Shown here piece by piece: positions 16,605 to 27,379 of a stretch of DNA of 64,000 nucleotides (the stretch's first letter is position 1; each line of letters starts with the position of its first letter). The position numbers and the translations under genes are program-made. Origin of the DNA: Bacillus sp. NTK074B. GTDB lineage: Bacteria; Bacillota; Bacilli; Bacillales; Bacillaceae_B. The notes under the pieces are model-generated. The model did no database searches. It was not told where the DNA came from and saw only the letters and a program-made list of their open reading frames with translations. The DNA lies in NCBI RefSeq assembly GCF_017303375.1, contig NZ_JAFKOH010000004.1:1-64000 (forward strand), read 5' to 3'.

Positions 16605-17801
16605 ATGTCAAAAATCAAAATTGGCTATTCCCTTTTGATCATTATGATCTTAGTAATCATTCTGTCGTATTTCACCATCAATCCGATCGGGGGTAAAAAC
16701 CGGGAAGGTGACGCCCATTCCCTGATTTCCGACATGACCCTCGACGAAAAAATTGGTCAGATGCTTGTAGCCGGCGTCAATGGCACCCAAATGGATGAAC
16801 CGACGAAGAATTTAATCCAGAAGCATAAAGTCGGGGGATTCATCTTCTTCACTGATCATTTGCAGGAACCCGATCAAACCATTCAATTCCTGAATGACAT
16901 GAAGGAAGCCAACAAAGAAAATCCCCTTCCTCTCCTTTTGAGCGTAGACCAGGAAGGTGGGAATGTAACTAGGCTGCCTGGAGGACTCTCGGACTTCCCT
17001 ACCAATCAAAAAATCGGAGAGACGAATAATCCTGACGTGTCCTACGAAGTGGGGACCCTTCTCGGTAAGGAACTGAAAGAGTTCGGATTCAATCTGAACT
17101 TCGCCCCAGTGCTTGACGTAAACAGCAACCCTGATAATCCGATCATCGGCGACCGGTCCTTCAGCCCGGATCCTGATATCGTCAGCGAATTAGGGGTTCA
17201 GACAATGAAAGGGATTCAATCAGAAAACATTCTGTCATCAATTAAGCATTTCCCTGGTCACGGTGATACTTCCGTGGATTCACATCTTGCCCTTCCCGTT
17301 GTCAACAAGAGCCTTCAGGAACTGGAATCCATGGAACTGGTTCCATTCAAGCGAGCCATCAATGATGGAGCCGACCTTATCATGGTGGCACATATTCTGC
17401 TTCCCAAGTTTGATGACACGTATCCGTCCTCCTTATCGAAGGCAATCGTGACCGGTCTTTTACGAAAAAAACTAAACTATCATGGGGTCGTCATCACCGA
17501 TGATATGACGATGAAAGCCATTACGGACAACTACGGAATGGGAGAAGCAGCAGTGCAAACCGTCAAAGCCGGCAGCGACCTGGTCCTCATCGCCCATGAC
17601 GCCCGTAAAGCCGAAGCGGCGATTGTGGCGCTGAAATCAGCAGTGAAAAAAGGAGAAATATCCGAAGAACGAATTGACGAAAGCGTCAAGAGAATCATTC
17701 AATTGAAACAAACCTACCATCTGGAAGATACCCAAATTGATGAGGTCGACCTCACGGAACTGAATCAAGAGATTGAATCAGTGAATAAAAAGCTCCAATA
17801 A
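16605..17801 (+). CDS. nagZ: Beta-N-acetylhexosaminidase, GH3 (NagZ-type)
   Basis: The product has 398 residues. An N-terminal hydrophobic stretch (residues 6-26) is a signal anchor or signal peptide. The GH3 domain follows: SVDQEGGNVTRLP, FAPVLDVNSNP, the His/Asp loop KHFPGHGDTSVDSH, and the nucleophile Asp in VITDDMTM near residue 298. It removes N-acetylglucosamine from muropeptides in wall recycling. AAGGA precedes the ATG. It is much shorter than the two-domain B. subtilis NagZ and lacks that protein's C-terminal domain. It is a monocistronic unit with a terminator. Confidence 0.88.
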   Translation: MSKIKIGYSLLIIMILVIILSYFTINPIGGKNREGDAHSLISDMTLDEKIGQMLVAGVNGTQMDEPTKNLIQKHKVGGFIFFTDHLQEPDQTIQFLNDMKEANKENPLPLLLSVDQEGGNVTRLPGGLSDFPTNQKIGETNNPDVSYEVGTLLGKELKEFGFNLNFAPVLDVNSNPDNPIIGDRSFSPDPDIVSELGVQTMKGIQSENILSSIKHFPGHGDTSVDSHLALPVVNKSLQELESMELVPFKRAINDGADLIMVAHILLPKFDDTYPSSLSKAIVTGLLRKKLNYHGVVITDDMTMKAITDNYGMGEAAVQTVKAGSDLVLIAHDARKAEAAIVALKSAVKKGEISEERIDESVKRIIQLKQTYHLEDTQIDEVDLTELNQEIESVNKKLQ

Positions 17802-17809
17802 TAAAAAAC

Positions 17810-17842
17810 AAAGCGGATTTCTCTTTTGAAGAAATCCGCTTT
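17810..17842. terminator. Bidirectional terminator
   Basis: AAAGCGGATTTC pairs with GAAATCCGCTTT, with T-rich flanks both ways. Confidence 0.85.
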
Positions 17843-17848
17843 ATCTGT

Positions 17849-18034
17849 TCATTCAGACAGCAGTCTTTCAAAGATGATCTCATAATCTGTCGGCTTTCCG
17901 TGCCCGTTGTACTTGAGGGGAAGCACCTGGACGAGCCGCCATCCTTCAGCAGCATACTCCTCGATGATTTCCCTGTGCTTCGGCTCGGTGAAAAAACCGC
18001 CTAAACTGGTTTGGACGTATGTATATTCATACAT
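17849..18034 (-). CDS. DUF4177 family small protein
   Basis: The product has 61 residues: YEYTYVQTSLGGFF, then EEYAAEGWRLVQVLP and YEIIFER. The GWRLVQ core after an EEYA helix is the DUF4177 pattern. ACGGAGGTG precedes the ATG. Function unknown. Confidence 0.8.
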   Translation of the reverse strand: MYEYTYVQTSLGGFFTEPKHREIIEEYAAEGWRLVQVLPLKYNGHGKPTDYEIIFERLLSE

Positions 18035-18128
18035 GGTTGCACCTCCGTGTGTTTACTTACTATACGATCATGCCACCCCGGTAGTTTCATTTATCTTTGC
18101 TGTATTGAATTTTATAACTAAAGAACTA

Positions 18129-18157
18129 TTTTCAGAAAATTCTATTTTTGCTATATT
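18129..18157 (+). promoter_or_regulatory. Promoter of the alpha-amylase gene
   Basis: -35 TTTTCA (18129-18134), 17 bases, -10 TATATT (18152-18157). The start point would fall at about 18164. Confidence 0.6.
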
Positions 18158-18163
18158 TATGAA

Positions 18164-18177
18164 TGCAAACGTTTTCA
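18164..18177. promoter_or_regulatory. cre-like (CcpA) operator over the amylase start point
   Basis: TGCAAACGTTTTCA fits the cre consensus with one mismatch (C at position 3). It covers the predicted +1, the usual place for glucose repression of amylase genes. Confidence 0.7.
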
Positions 18178-18200
18178 TATTAAGGAAGGAGAATGATTAA

Positions 18201-19739
<1,539 letters not shown>

Positions 19740-19747
19740 CGCACTAT

Positions 19748-19786
19748 CCACAAGAGAACATTGCTAGTGATGTTCTTTTGTGGTTT
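19748..19786. terminator. Bidirectional terminator
   Basis: CCACAAGAGAACAT pairs with ATGTTCTTTTGTGG. One arm overlaps the last codons of the minus-strand hydrolase gene. Confidence 0.8.
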
Positions 19787-20516
19787 CAACCTGATAAAGC
19801 TCAAGCAATCTTGCAACTACCCTTATCACCACATTTGGTTCATCCCTTTGTATATAATGCGCACTATTCTTCGCAGGCACATATTCACCCCTAGAAGAAA
19901 TCAGTGCCAGCTCCCTCTGCATATCATTCCACAAATTCTGGGACACTTCAGAATAATGATCTTTTTTACCAGCGGATAGCACGATTACCGGCATACTTAG
20001 AGTCTCCCTATATTCTTTTAACTGCCCCAGGCTTTCCATGAATTCATCGTAATTGCCTTCACGAACAAATTGCCTGTGATAGGCTTTCTGGAAATCGCTT
20101 GGCATCGTAGGAAGGAAACGTTCCCTATAATCCACCGGAGTTGAGTCAACCAGCACCAAACCCGCGACCTCTTCCGGATATTCATGAGCGTATACACTCA
20201 CATTCACTCCTCCGAAAGAGTGACCGACCAATATGTAAGGAGGCTTGATATTCAAGCCACACAACAATTCCTTCAGCTCTCTTACCATCTCGCGGCTCGT
20301 CCTCCGATTTGGACTCTTCCCGCTTTTCCCTAGTCCGGCGCGGTCATATACCAGTACTTCTGATATTACCGATAACTCCCCGATCACCGGATTCCACGCT
20401 TTGGAATAATCGCCGTATCCGGCATCCATCACCACAGTGGGTTTACCGTTTTTCTTCCCTATCCGTTTGGCGTATAATTTGAAATCGTTCACCGGTACAA
20501 GTGCTTCTTTCGTCAT
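19764..20516 (-). CDS. Alpha/beta fold hydrolase
   Basis: The product has 250 residues. The nucleophile elbow GHSFGG is near residue 100; an oxyanion-type MDAGYGDYSKAW lies near residue 30; the Asp and His of the triad are plausibly in SAGKKDHYS and NSAHYIQRDEP. No signal peptide, so it is cytosolic. Such proteins are esterases or lipases of small substrates. It ends inside the amylase terminator and is a separate unit from the gene upstream on the same strand (57-bp gap). Confidence 0.85.
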   Translation of the reverse strand: MTKEALVPVNDFKLYAKRIGKKNGKPTVVMDAGYGDYSKAWNPVIGELSVISEVLVYDRAGLGKSGKSPNRRTSREMVRELKELLCGLNIKPPYILVGHSFGGVNVSVYAHEYPEEVAGLVLVDSTPVDYRERFLPTMPSDFQKAYHRQFVREGNYDEFMESLGQLKEYRETLSMPVIVLSAGKKDHYSEVSQNLWNDMQRELALISSRGEYVPAKNSAHYIQRDEPNVVIRVVARLLELYQVETTKEHH

Positions 20517-20573
20517 TTTTCCTGAGTCCTCTCTTCGCTTTTTATCTTTTTTAAATTCTGGAAGTATACCTCT

Positions 20574-21305
20574 TTATCGAAAATACTCATTTGGCGAAAC
20601 CACGTCCACCAACCCACTCTCCTTCAGAAACTGGGTTACCAGGTGCACATGTCCCGACCCGATAATCAACAGTGTGCGGTCATCAGGCAACGTACTGATT
20701 TCAGCGAGGTTCGAGTAGATGATTAAATTCCGTTGGTACCACCATCTCACCCAATCGATTCCAATATAGCTGGTTTCCCTGCCAATACGGGCTATTGCCA
20801 TATACATTTCGTGATCGAGTTTGATTCTCGCCTTCGAATTACTTTGTTTGACCATTTCATAAATATTGGGTGCCATATTTAATTGTAACTTCTTACGATA
20901 TGTATCATCGATGTGTTGATACATTTGCGGCTGCTCTTCCTTCGCCCACTCCATGACCTGCCCCAATCCAAGATTGCCTACATTGTCCATCCAATCAACG
21001 GCAAATAGTTTATTATGATTCAGCTCAGATGCCAGTCGAAATCCAATCTGATGAATTTCATCCACTTCCAATGCCAAGTCTTCGTTTAGATATTTGCGGA
21101 ACTCTTCATTAAGGCATTCATTCTTGTCCTTCTCCACTTCCAATGCGATCTTAGTAGGATTGAACTCTTTCAAACTGTTCACGACTTCCTTGATTTCTCT
21201 TTGTCTATCATGTAACAAAACATCATCAAGCTCCACACGGTGAAGATCTGGTGTATAGCGCATATGAAATGTTCCCAGGACCATCACTTTCGGTTTTGAA
21301 TCCAT
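20574..21305 (-). CDS. DUF5694 family protein (TraB/ChaN-like)
   Basis: The product has 243 residues. It contains VMVLGTFHMRY at the start, a TKIALEVEKDKN strand, VDEIHQIGFRLA and C-terminal LLIIGSGHVHLVTQFL. The GTFH and GSGH His motifs resemble the TraB/ChaN/Tiki-type fold, and I recall such proteins being filed as DUF5694. I place the start at 21305 with GGGG nine bases upstream; GTG at 21374 would overlap the small upstream gene. It forms a probable operon with the P-loop and small membrane protein genes. Confidence 0.7.
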   Translation of the reverse strand: MDSKPKVMVLGTFHMRYTPDLHRVELDDVLLHDRQREIKEVVNSLKEFNPTKIALEVEKDKNECLNEEFRKYLNEDLALEVDEIHQIGFRLASELNHNKLFAVDWMDNVGNLGLGQVMEWAKEEQPQMYQHIDDTYRKKLQLNMAPNIYEMVKQSNSKARIKLDHEMYMAIARIGRETSYIGIDWVRWWYQRNLIIYSNLAEISTLPDDRTLLIIGSGHVHLVTQFLKESGLVDVVSPNEYFR

Positions 21306-21360
21306 TTTGACGAACCCCATCCCTTCACGATTCTTTTTTTGACGACCCCACCCGAGCCGC

Positions 21361-21537
21361 CTACTGTCCTTCACTGTTCTGTTTATCTAACTTCCTATTA
21401 ATCTCATGCAAAAGGTATAACCCTCTCACCAAACAACCCGTAATGATCCCAAAACCGATGGCCAGGCCGAATACATGTAATGGGATCAATAAAAATCCAA
21501 TGATGGAGGCTGTGATGATTAGAAATAATAAAAACAA
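21361..21537 (-). CDS. Small membrane protein, 58 residues, TTG start
   Basis: This gene is easily missed because it starts with TTG and is short. GGAGGG (plus-strand CCCTCC at 21544-21549) sits six bases before the TTG. The product has two predicted helices (FLLFLIITASIIGFLLIPL and VFGLAIGFGIITGCLV) and a charged tail LHEINRKLDKQNSEGQ. Its start overlaps the end of the P-loop gene by 19 bases, so translation is probably coupled. Function unknown. Confidence 0.65.
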   Translation of the reverse strand: MFLLFLIITASIIGFLLIPLHVFGLAIGFGIITGCLVRGLYLLHEINRKLDKQNSEGQ

Positions 21538-22370
21538 TTCTTTCCCTCCGAATATCTGATCGCTTCCTTCATTTTTTCATAATATACTTCCCAGTCTTTT
21601 TCCCCATTCTCAATCAGCAGATGCTTAACCGGCAAGTCCTCAAGAATCCCCATCTCCAGATCCCTGCGCATCTTAAGAAACTTCACAAGCCCTTGGTATC
21701 CCTCGAGCCCATTCGCTTTTCCGTAGCCTTGCTTCACATGATAATCCGTGAAGAACTGACGCCACTCCTGACTGCGCTCTTCATAGACATGGTTGAACGA
21801 TTGATCGACGTTTTCCTGGTAAAGATAGATCAGCAGAGGATTCACAGGTGAGATCAACGAGCTGATTTTCTTTATGTGGCTTTCGAGCCTAAACGGCGCT
21901 GCATTGTGCATGGCGATAAATTTGGTAAACGGATTTTGCAGGAAACAGCATTCAAATATGTATACTTCATCAGAGAAATTCGTATGTTCGATGAACTCTC
22001 TCCAATAGTTGTAAGAGACGTCTTCATACTTGTCCAGATCTAATTCATAGACATCATGAGCAGCTAAGTTTTCAATAAGTGAGGAGTCCGCGTTAGTAAG
22101 GTTTCGATATTGTATAAAGAACCGACTCTCTCTTTTCACCGTATATTCTTGAATGGCGTCCCGACTTTCTGGAAACCTTGCAAGAATATCGTGAAACTGC
22201 TCTTCATTTAGACAAGCGGTCGATTCATAATCAGCAGGATGACTGCTGTCTCCTTCCTGATAGAGCTTAACCTTGATCCCTTCTTTCTCCAAATGCTCTT
22301 TCATAAAGTTAGCCGTTGTCGACTTACCTGAACCAGGTATACCCTCGACGATAATAAGATTGGTATTCAC
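21519..22370 (-). CDS. P-loop NTPase/kinase-like protein
   Basis: The product has 283 residues starting with LIIVEGIPGSGKSTTANFM, a Walker A motif like those of nucleotide and small-molecule kinases. There is no clear lid or Walker B of a named kinase; the body is rich in aromatic and acidic residues. A GTG start follows a G-rich site. It heads a probable operon with the small membrane protein and the DUF5694 gene. Substrate unknown. Confidence 0.75.
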   Translation of the reverse strand: MNTNLIIVEGIPGSGKSTTANFMKEHLEKEGIKVKLYQEGDSSHPADYESTACLNEEQFHDILARFPESRDAIQEYTVKRESRFFIQYRNLTNADSSLIENLAAHDVYELDLDKYEDVSYNYWREFIEHTNFSDEVYIFECCFLQNPFTKFIAMHNAAPFRLESHIKKISSLISPVNPLLIYLYQENVDQSFNHVYEERSQEWRQFFTDYHVKQGYGKANGLEGYQGLVKFLKMRRDLEMGILEDLPVKHLLIENGEKDWEVYYEKMKEAIRYSEGKNCFYYF

Positions 22371-22393
22371 CCCAATCCCCCCATTCTGTATAT

Positions 22394-22421
22394 AAAAAAT
22401 GCCCTGGATCCACAGGGCATT
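22394..22421 (-). terminator. Terminator of mqo
   Basis: AATGCCCTG and CAGGGCATT form the stem; the A6 run on the plus strand is the T run of the minus strand. Confidence 0.85.
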
Positions 22422-22434
22422 CCTCCTTATTCAC

Positions 22435-23934
22435 TTAGCTATACGCTACCTCTTTATCCCTCAAACCCAATGCCTTCGCAGTCGACGTATGGATTTCCCT
22501 GAAAAGCTCAGGGTTTTCTCCTAATGCCACTCCATAGGAAGGGATCATTTCCTTAATCTTCGGCTCCCACTCTTTCATGTGCTGCGGGAAGCATTTATCC
22601 AGTACTTCAAGCATGACGTGAACGGCTGTAGAGGCACCCGGTGACGCACCCAGTAATGCAGCTACGGAACCATCGGCCGCGCTCACCACTTCTGTACCGA
22701 ACTGAAGGGTTCCCTTGCCTGCCTCGGTGTCCTTGATGACCTGAACACGCTGGCCGGCTACGACGATATCCCAATCTTCGCTCTTAGCGTTCGGGATGAA
22801 TTCGCGCAATTCTTCCATGCGCTTCTCATTGGACAGAAGCACCTGTTGGATCAGGTATTTGGTTAGTCCCATTTCCTTTACTCCGGCTGCAAGCATCGTG
22901 AAGAGATTATTCGGTTTCACGGATGTGATCAGATCCATATTCGACCCCGTCTTCAGGAACTTCGGTGAGAAGCCGGCAAATGGTCCGAACAACAGTGATT
23001 TCTTGTTATCGATGTAACGGGTATCAAGATGCGGAACAGACATCGGTGGAGCACCGACCTTGGCTTTTCCGTACACTTTCCCGTGATGCTTTTCAATGAC
23101 TTCAGGGTTGTTGCATACCATGAAGAGGCCGGATACCGGGAATCCGCCGATCTGCTTGGACTCAGGGATGCCGGTTTTTTGAAGTAAGGGAAGACTTCCG
23201 CCTCCTCCGCCGATGAAGACGAACTTCGCTGTATGGTATTCCATCTTGATGCCGTCGATGTCATGGACCTTTACTTCCCATGAACCGTCAGATTTTCGTT
23301 TAATATCTTCCACACTGTGGTTGTAGTTGATTTCCACGCCTTTATCACTCAGGTGGTCGAACAACTTGCGGGTCAATGCCCCGAAGTTGACGTCGGTTCC
23401 TGAATCGATCTTCGTCGCTCCGATTGGTTCATCCGACTCGCGGCCATCCATGATCAGAGGGATCCATTCCTTCAATTTCTCCGGATTATCGGAGAATTCC
23501 ATTCCTTCGAAAAGAGGACTCGCTGACAGCGCTTCCAAACGTTTTTTCAGAAATTCCACATTCTCTTCACCTTGAACCATGCTCATATGCGGGATCGGCA
23601 TGATGAAGTCCTCTGGTTTACCAATGAGATTGCGTTTGACGAGATACGACCAGAATTGTCTTGATAGTTGGAACTGTTCATTAACCTTGATTGCTTTCGT
23701 AATGTCTATAGATCCATCAGGCTTTTCGGACGTATAGTTGAGCTCGCATAGTGCAGAATGTCCGGTTCCGGCATTATTCCATTCGTTCGAGCTTTCTTCC
23801 CCGGGCTTCGCGAGCTTTTCAAACACTGTGATTTCCCATTCCGGCGCCAACTCTTTCAGCATTACTCCTAAAGTCGCACTCATGACACCAGCACCAATTA
23901 AGATAACATCTGTTTTCTTCTGTAAGCTGCTCAT
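22435..23934 (-). CDS. mqo: Malate:quinone oxidoreductase
   Basis: The product has 499 residues. FAD site [18 protein letters not shown], then [33 protein letters not shown] and the C-terminal [19 protein letters not shown] are all typical of Mqo. It oxidises malate to oxaloacetate at the membrane and passes electrons to menaquinone. The start at 23934 is preceded by GAGGAAGG five bases away. It is monocistronic. Together with the fumarase further right it could drive the malate-oxaloacetate step of the citric acid cycle. Confidence 0.95.
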   Translation of the reverse strand: MSSLQKKTDVILIGAGVMSATLGVMLKELAPEWEITVFEKLAKPGEESSNEWNNAGTGHSALCELNYTSEKPDGSIDITKAIKVNEQFQLSRQFWSYLVKRNLIGKPEDFIMPIPHMSMVQGEENVEFLKKRLEALSASPLFEGMEFSDNPEKLKEWIPLIMDGRESDEPIGATKIDSGTDVNFGALTRKLFDHLSDKGVEINYNHSVEDIKRKSDGSWEVKVHDIDGIKMEYHTAKFVFIGGGGGSLPLLQKTGIPESKQIGGFPVSGLFMVCNNPEVIEKHHGKVYGKAKVGAPPMSVPHLDTRYIDNKKSLLFGPFAGFSPKFLKTGSNMDLITSVKPNNLFTMLAAGVKEMGLTKYLIQQVLLSNEKRMEELREFIPNAKSEDWDIVVAGQRVQVIKDTEAGKGTLQFGTEVVSAADGSVAALLGASPGASTAVHVMLEVLDKCFPQHMKEWEPKIKEMIPSYGVALGENPELFREIHTSTAKALGLRDKEVAYS

Positions 23935-24347
23935 TATAACCTTCCTCATCCACTATATTTGCAGGCGCTTCCAATCCAGCACCTTCATGTGTCAAAAAAA
24001 ATCATACCGTCTTTTATTATAATGATTCATAGGGTAAAATATCTAGTATTATCTGATTATTATAAACTATTTTACGAAAAAACAAAAGTGAAAATAGTGT
24101 CAAGAACACGTGGTGATAAAGGTTTAGCAGAACCTTTTCCCCTCTGAACCCTAGCGCCCCAAAGGCAAATCCGACTAAATCAGTAGAGATCCATTATTAG
24201 TTTTTCAGAAAAATATTTTTCGGGTATGAGCCCGTCTATGATTCTGATAATTCCGCCTATTAATGGTTCGTTCACTAGGTACTTCAAATTTCACATTTTT
24301 TTATTCTATTAGACTCTTCGTCAAAGTACAAATGAGCTTTTCTAAAG
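23935..24347. other. Intergenic region without a supported gene
   Basis: This AT-rich stretch between mqo and the MMPL gene terminator should hold the mqo promoter, but no clean -35/-10 pair with normal spacing stands out. A minus-strand open frame at about 24180-24020 lacks a start codon and ribosome-binding site. Confidence 0.4.
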
Positions 24348-24378
24348 GAAGCCCGCTCCATCCATCAGAGCGGGCTTC
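24348..24378 (-). terminator. Terminator of the MMPL transporter gene
   Basis: GAAGCCCGCT and AGCGGGCTTC form a perfect 10-bp stem just after the stop codon; the T run is weak. Confidence 0.7.
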
Positions 24379-24385
24379 TACTAAT

Positions 24386-26794
24386 CTACTTCTCTCTCTT
24401 TGCTCTGAACGGCCACCAGACCCCATTGCCGAATGATACCGTCATCGCCGGGATCAGCAACGGCAGTACGATCAGTCCGTACAGGAGCAGCCCTGTGATG
24501 ACAATCGTCGCGATCTGCACAAGACTCAGAACCCCCGATGGCACCATGGCCCCGAATGTTCCTGCGAGGATGATGGCTGCGGTGATGATGACCGTTCCCA
24601 TCTTCGCCATGGATGCTTTGATGGCGTCTGTCACCGTCATCCCTTCTGCCGATTGTTCACGGAAACGATCCATGAGGAAGATCGAGTAGTCGACCCCAAG
24701 GGCCACAAGCATGACGAATCCGAAGAACGGCACGGCCCAGCTGATGCCGTCATATCCAAGCCCCTCCACGAAGATCCACTCGGCTACGGCCACAGACGTG
24801 AAGTATGTCAGAAGCAGGGATCCGATCATGTAAAGCGGCATGATGAAAGAACGGAACAGGATTGCCAGGACGACGAACAGACTGATGAGCATGATCGTCA
24901 CGGTTTGGGTGAAATCACTCGTTGAGATTTCACTCAGGTCGCGGTTGATGCTCGAGACCCCTCCGATGGCAACTTCACTATCTTCGAGTGGCGAATCCTT
25001 GATCACACGTTCGGTTGTTTCATTGATGCGCTCAACGGTGTCGATGGCTTCCGGTGAATACGGATTATCGGACAGGATGACCTCGAGCTTCATCCCTTGT
25101 TCGTCTTTAAAAGAGTAACGGTCGATCACTTGGGCAAAGTCTTTATTATCTAGAGTACCGGGTGGGAGATACAAGCCCGTATCCCGGATGGTTTGACTGT
25201 CGCTCATCCCCTGGAGCTGATCACCTGCCTGGTTCAATCCATCTGTGATCTGGTTCAGGCCATCCAATGGATTCGGCGCCCCTGATTGAGGTGCCTGACC
25301 CTGCCCGGCCATGGCTGCTTGCTGGCTTAGTCCTTTTACAGCCTGGTCGAGACCATTTGCCGCCTGATCGACCCCTTCAGCAATCTTTCCGAGCTGATAG
25401 TCCGCATTGAATTCTTCAATCGCGTCCCCGGCAGGTCGTGTGATGGAGCGGACGCTCTTCACGCCGTCGACTTTCGCAAGCTCTCGGCTCAACTTTTCAA
25501 CATAAGGGACCGTATCCTCGGTCACAAGCTTCTCATCGCTTGAAAGCAGGACCTGCACCGGCAGGGAATCCCCTTGACCAAATCCGTCTTCAATCGCTTG
25601 AAGACCTTTGACTGAATCATAGCTGTCTCCTATTTCATCTACCGTGTTGAATGAAAGGGCATCGTCATAGGTGAACAACAATGGAACTGTGATGATCGCC
25701 ACTACTGCCATGGACAGCAGGGGTCGATTGACGGAAAGCTTGCCCATCCACGCCCATAATTTACTGTCATTGTGAGAAACGGATTTTTTTGAAGGCCAGA
25801 AAAGCTTTTCCTTCAATGTGGCCATGAAGAACGGCATAACCGTGCTCAAGACCAGAAGGAGGACCGCAATTCCGACCGCTACGGCCACGGCTGATTTAAA
25901 GATTGGGAAATCGGCAAACCCGATGGCAAAGAACCCGATGAACACGGCGAGCCCGCTTATGTAAAGTGTCCGCCCCGCTGTCTTATACGTACGGATAATC
26001 GCCTCATTGATGGGCTGACCCGCTCCCAGTTCTTCCTTGAAACGGCTCAACAGCAGGATGCAATAATCCGTCCCGATCCCGAACAGGATGGCGACAAGGA
26101 AGATTTGAGTGTAGTTCGAAACAGGAAAACCGAACCAGTCAATGAAAAAGGCCACGATCGATTGACTCAGCAAATACGTGATCCCTACCGCTACAAGGGG
26201 AATCAGAGGTGTCACGATGGAACGGAACACGGCGAGCAAGAGAGCAAAAATCAGCACGACCGTAATGATTTCCGTCCGCTTCAATCCTTCCTGTGCGCTC
26301 AGATTCACATCGTTATTGATGATGGCTTCCCCCGTCAAGTACACAGATGACTCTCCTTTGAGAATATCTGATTTTATAGAGTCCGCCAAATCTACGACTT
26401 CCTCCTGTGACCCATCGACCGTGATGGGCACGAGGACAGTCTTTCTGTCTTCCGAGACGAGCTGGTTTTCCAGTTCCTCGCTTTCAAACGGATCGAGGAC
26501 CGAACTGACCGGATCTCCAAGCTTCTTCATTTCCTCTACATTCGACGCAATGTCTTTCTTCGCCGAATCCGTCAATGTTTCATCCAGTGAGTACACCACG
26601 GAGATCGTTTCATCCCCGGCACCGGCATCATTCAGCATTTCCATCGCTTTCTTCGATGCTGCATCATCCGGAAGCTGGAACGTACCCGCTTCCTCTGCCT
26701 GTTTTGTGAGGTTCGGTGAGATGACAAATAATAATGCCGTTATGATGAGCAGACCAATCGTAATCGGCCACTTGAATTTGATAATGGATTTCAT
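24386..26794 (-). CDS. MMPL/RND family transporter
   Basis: The product has 802 residues with the duplicated layout of MMPL proteins: one helix, an outside domain, five helices, then the same again. Conserved IGTDYCILLLSRFKEE (about residue 240) and LGVDYSIFLMDRFREQ (about residue 690) carry the membrane Asp of the proton path. The second outside domain holds a Gln/Gly/Pro-rich coiled stretch (GLDQAVKGLSQQ, AMAGQGQAPQSG). It probably exports lipids or drugs. It is coupled to the MarR gene by an ATGA overlap. Confidence 0.9.
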   Translation of the reverse strand: MKSIIKFKWPITIGLLIITALLFVISPNLTKQAEEAGTFQLPDDAASKKAMEMLNDAGAGDETISVVYSLDETLTDSAKKDIASNVEEMKKLGDPVSSVLDPFESEELENQLVSEDRKTVLVPITVDGSQEEVVDLADSIKSDILKGESSVYLTGEAIINNDVNLSAQEGLKRTEIITVVLIFALLLAVFRSIVTPLIPLVAVGITYLLSQSIVAFFIDWFGFPVSNYTQIFLVAILFGIGTDYCILLLSRFKEELGAGQPINEAIIRTYKTAGRTLYISGLAVFIGFFAIGFADFPIFKSAVAVAVGIAVLLLVLSTVMPFFMATLKEKLFWPSKKSVSHNDSKLWAWMGKLSVNRPLLSMAVVAIITVPLLFTYDDALSFNTVDEIGDSYDSVKGLQAIEDGFGQGDSLPVQVLLSSDEKLVTEDTVPYVEKLSRELAKVDGVKSVRSITRPAGDAIEEFNADYQLGKIAEGVDQAANGLDQAVKGLSQQAAMAGQGQAPQSGAPNPLDGLNQITDGLNQAGDQLQGMSDSQTIRDTGLYLPPGTLDNKDFAQVIDRYSFKDEQGMKLEVILSDNPYSPEAIDTVERINETTERVIKDSPLEDSEVAIGGVSSINRDLSEISTSDFTQTVTIMLISLFVVLAILFRSFIMPLYMIGSLLLTYFTSVAVAEWIFVEGLGYDGISWAVPFFGFVMLVALGVDYSIFLMDRFREQSAEGMTVTDAIKASMAKMGTVIITAAIILAGTFGAMVPSGVLSLVQIATIVITGLLLYGLIVLPLLIPAMTVSFGNGVWWPFRAKREK

Positions 26795-27243
26795 CCTTTT
26801 TCACCCTCCAATTTTAAAATGGTTTTGATTTTCCGGAACATGGTGAGGAATTGATCCAACTCTTCATCCTTCACCTGATCGGCGAATAAAGCTTCAATAT
26901 AGGTATAGACCGCTTGATCCGACTCCGCCACGACCTTATGACCTTCATCGGTCAGACAGACGAGTTTGGAACGCTGATCCCCTTCAGCCTTGACGATTTC
27001 AATCAGATTCTTCTCCTCGAGCTTCTTCAGACGGTTGGAAACCGCACTCTTATGAACACACTGAAGCTCTGCGATCATCCCGGCAGGAATCGGTCCATTC
27101 TTACTGACTAGCTTCAGCATCTGGATCTGCTCCGGTGAATACTCCTGCCACACCTCTGCCTTTACATTCTTCAGCACCCGCTCTGTCCCGAATACCATGA
27201 CATCCTCGAACAGCTCGACTGCTTCGATTAACCGCTTATCCAA
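26791..27243 (-). CDS. MarR family transcriptional regulator of the MMPL transporter
   Basis: The product has 150 residues with a MarR winged helix at residues 50-100 (IPAGMIAELQCVHKSAVSNRLKKLEEKNLIEIVKAEGDQRSKLVCLTDEG in part). It starts at TTG; the only G-rich ribosome-binding sequence lies inside the arm of a 19-bp inverted repeat. It ends in ATGA with the transporter start. It probably represses the pair and is released by a transporter substrate. Confidence 0.87.
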   Translation of the reverse strand: MDKRLIEAVELFEDVMVFGTERVLKNVKAEVWQEYSPEQIQMLKLVSKNGPIPAGMIAELQCVHKSAVSNRLKKLEEKNLIEIVKAEGDQRSKLVCLTDEGHKVVAESDQAVYTYIEALFADQVKDEELDQFLTMFRKIKTILKLEGEKG

Positions 27244-27244
27244 C

Positions 27245-27297
27245 TAGTTGACCCCCTAAACTAAATATCGCTATTTTATAGTTTAGGGGGGCAACTA
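27245..27297. promoter_or_regulatory. Long inverted repeat, probable MarR operator
   Basis: TAGTTGACCCCCTAAACTA at 27245-27263 is inverted at 27279-27297 with one mismatch and a 15-base spacer. A minus-strand promoter (TTGACT, 17 bases, TAAACT) overlaps the far arm, and the near arm holds the ribosome-binding sequence. Confidence 0.7.
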
Positions 27298-27331
27298 TAC
27301 GGAGTCAAGTAATAAGATGAAAATGTACAAA

Positions 27332-27376
27332 TAAAAAAACCTCGGACTGTCGTTCACTTCTCCGCAGCCCAAGGTT
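27332..27376 (-). terminator. Terminator of the frameshifted lipoprotein gene
   Basis: AAACCTCGGACTG and CAGCCCAAGGTT form an imperfect stem; A7 on the plus strand provides the minus-strand T run. Confidence 0.65.
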
Positions 27377-27379
27377 CTT

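Noticed and set aside
16471..16640. Short plus-strand frame with an AGAGGT-like site
   Set aside because: It runs straight through the perfect terminator stem and overlaps the nagZ start in another frame.
24020..24187. Minus-strand hydrophobic open frame upstream of mqo
   Set aside because: No start codon or ribosome-binding site, and it does not resemble any family I know.
26178..26828. Long open frame antisense to the MMPL transporter gene
   Set aside because: Shadow frame caused by codon bias of the real gene; Ser/Thr-rich, no site. The same holds for frames antisense to the metal ATPase and the thiolase.
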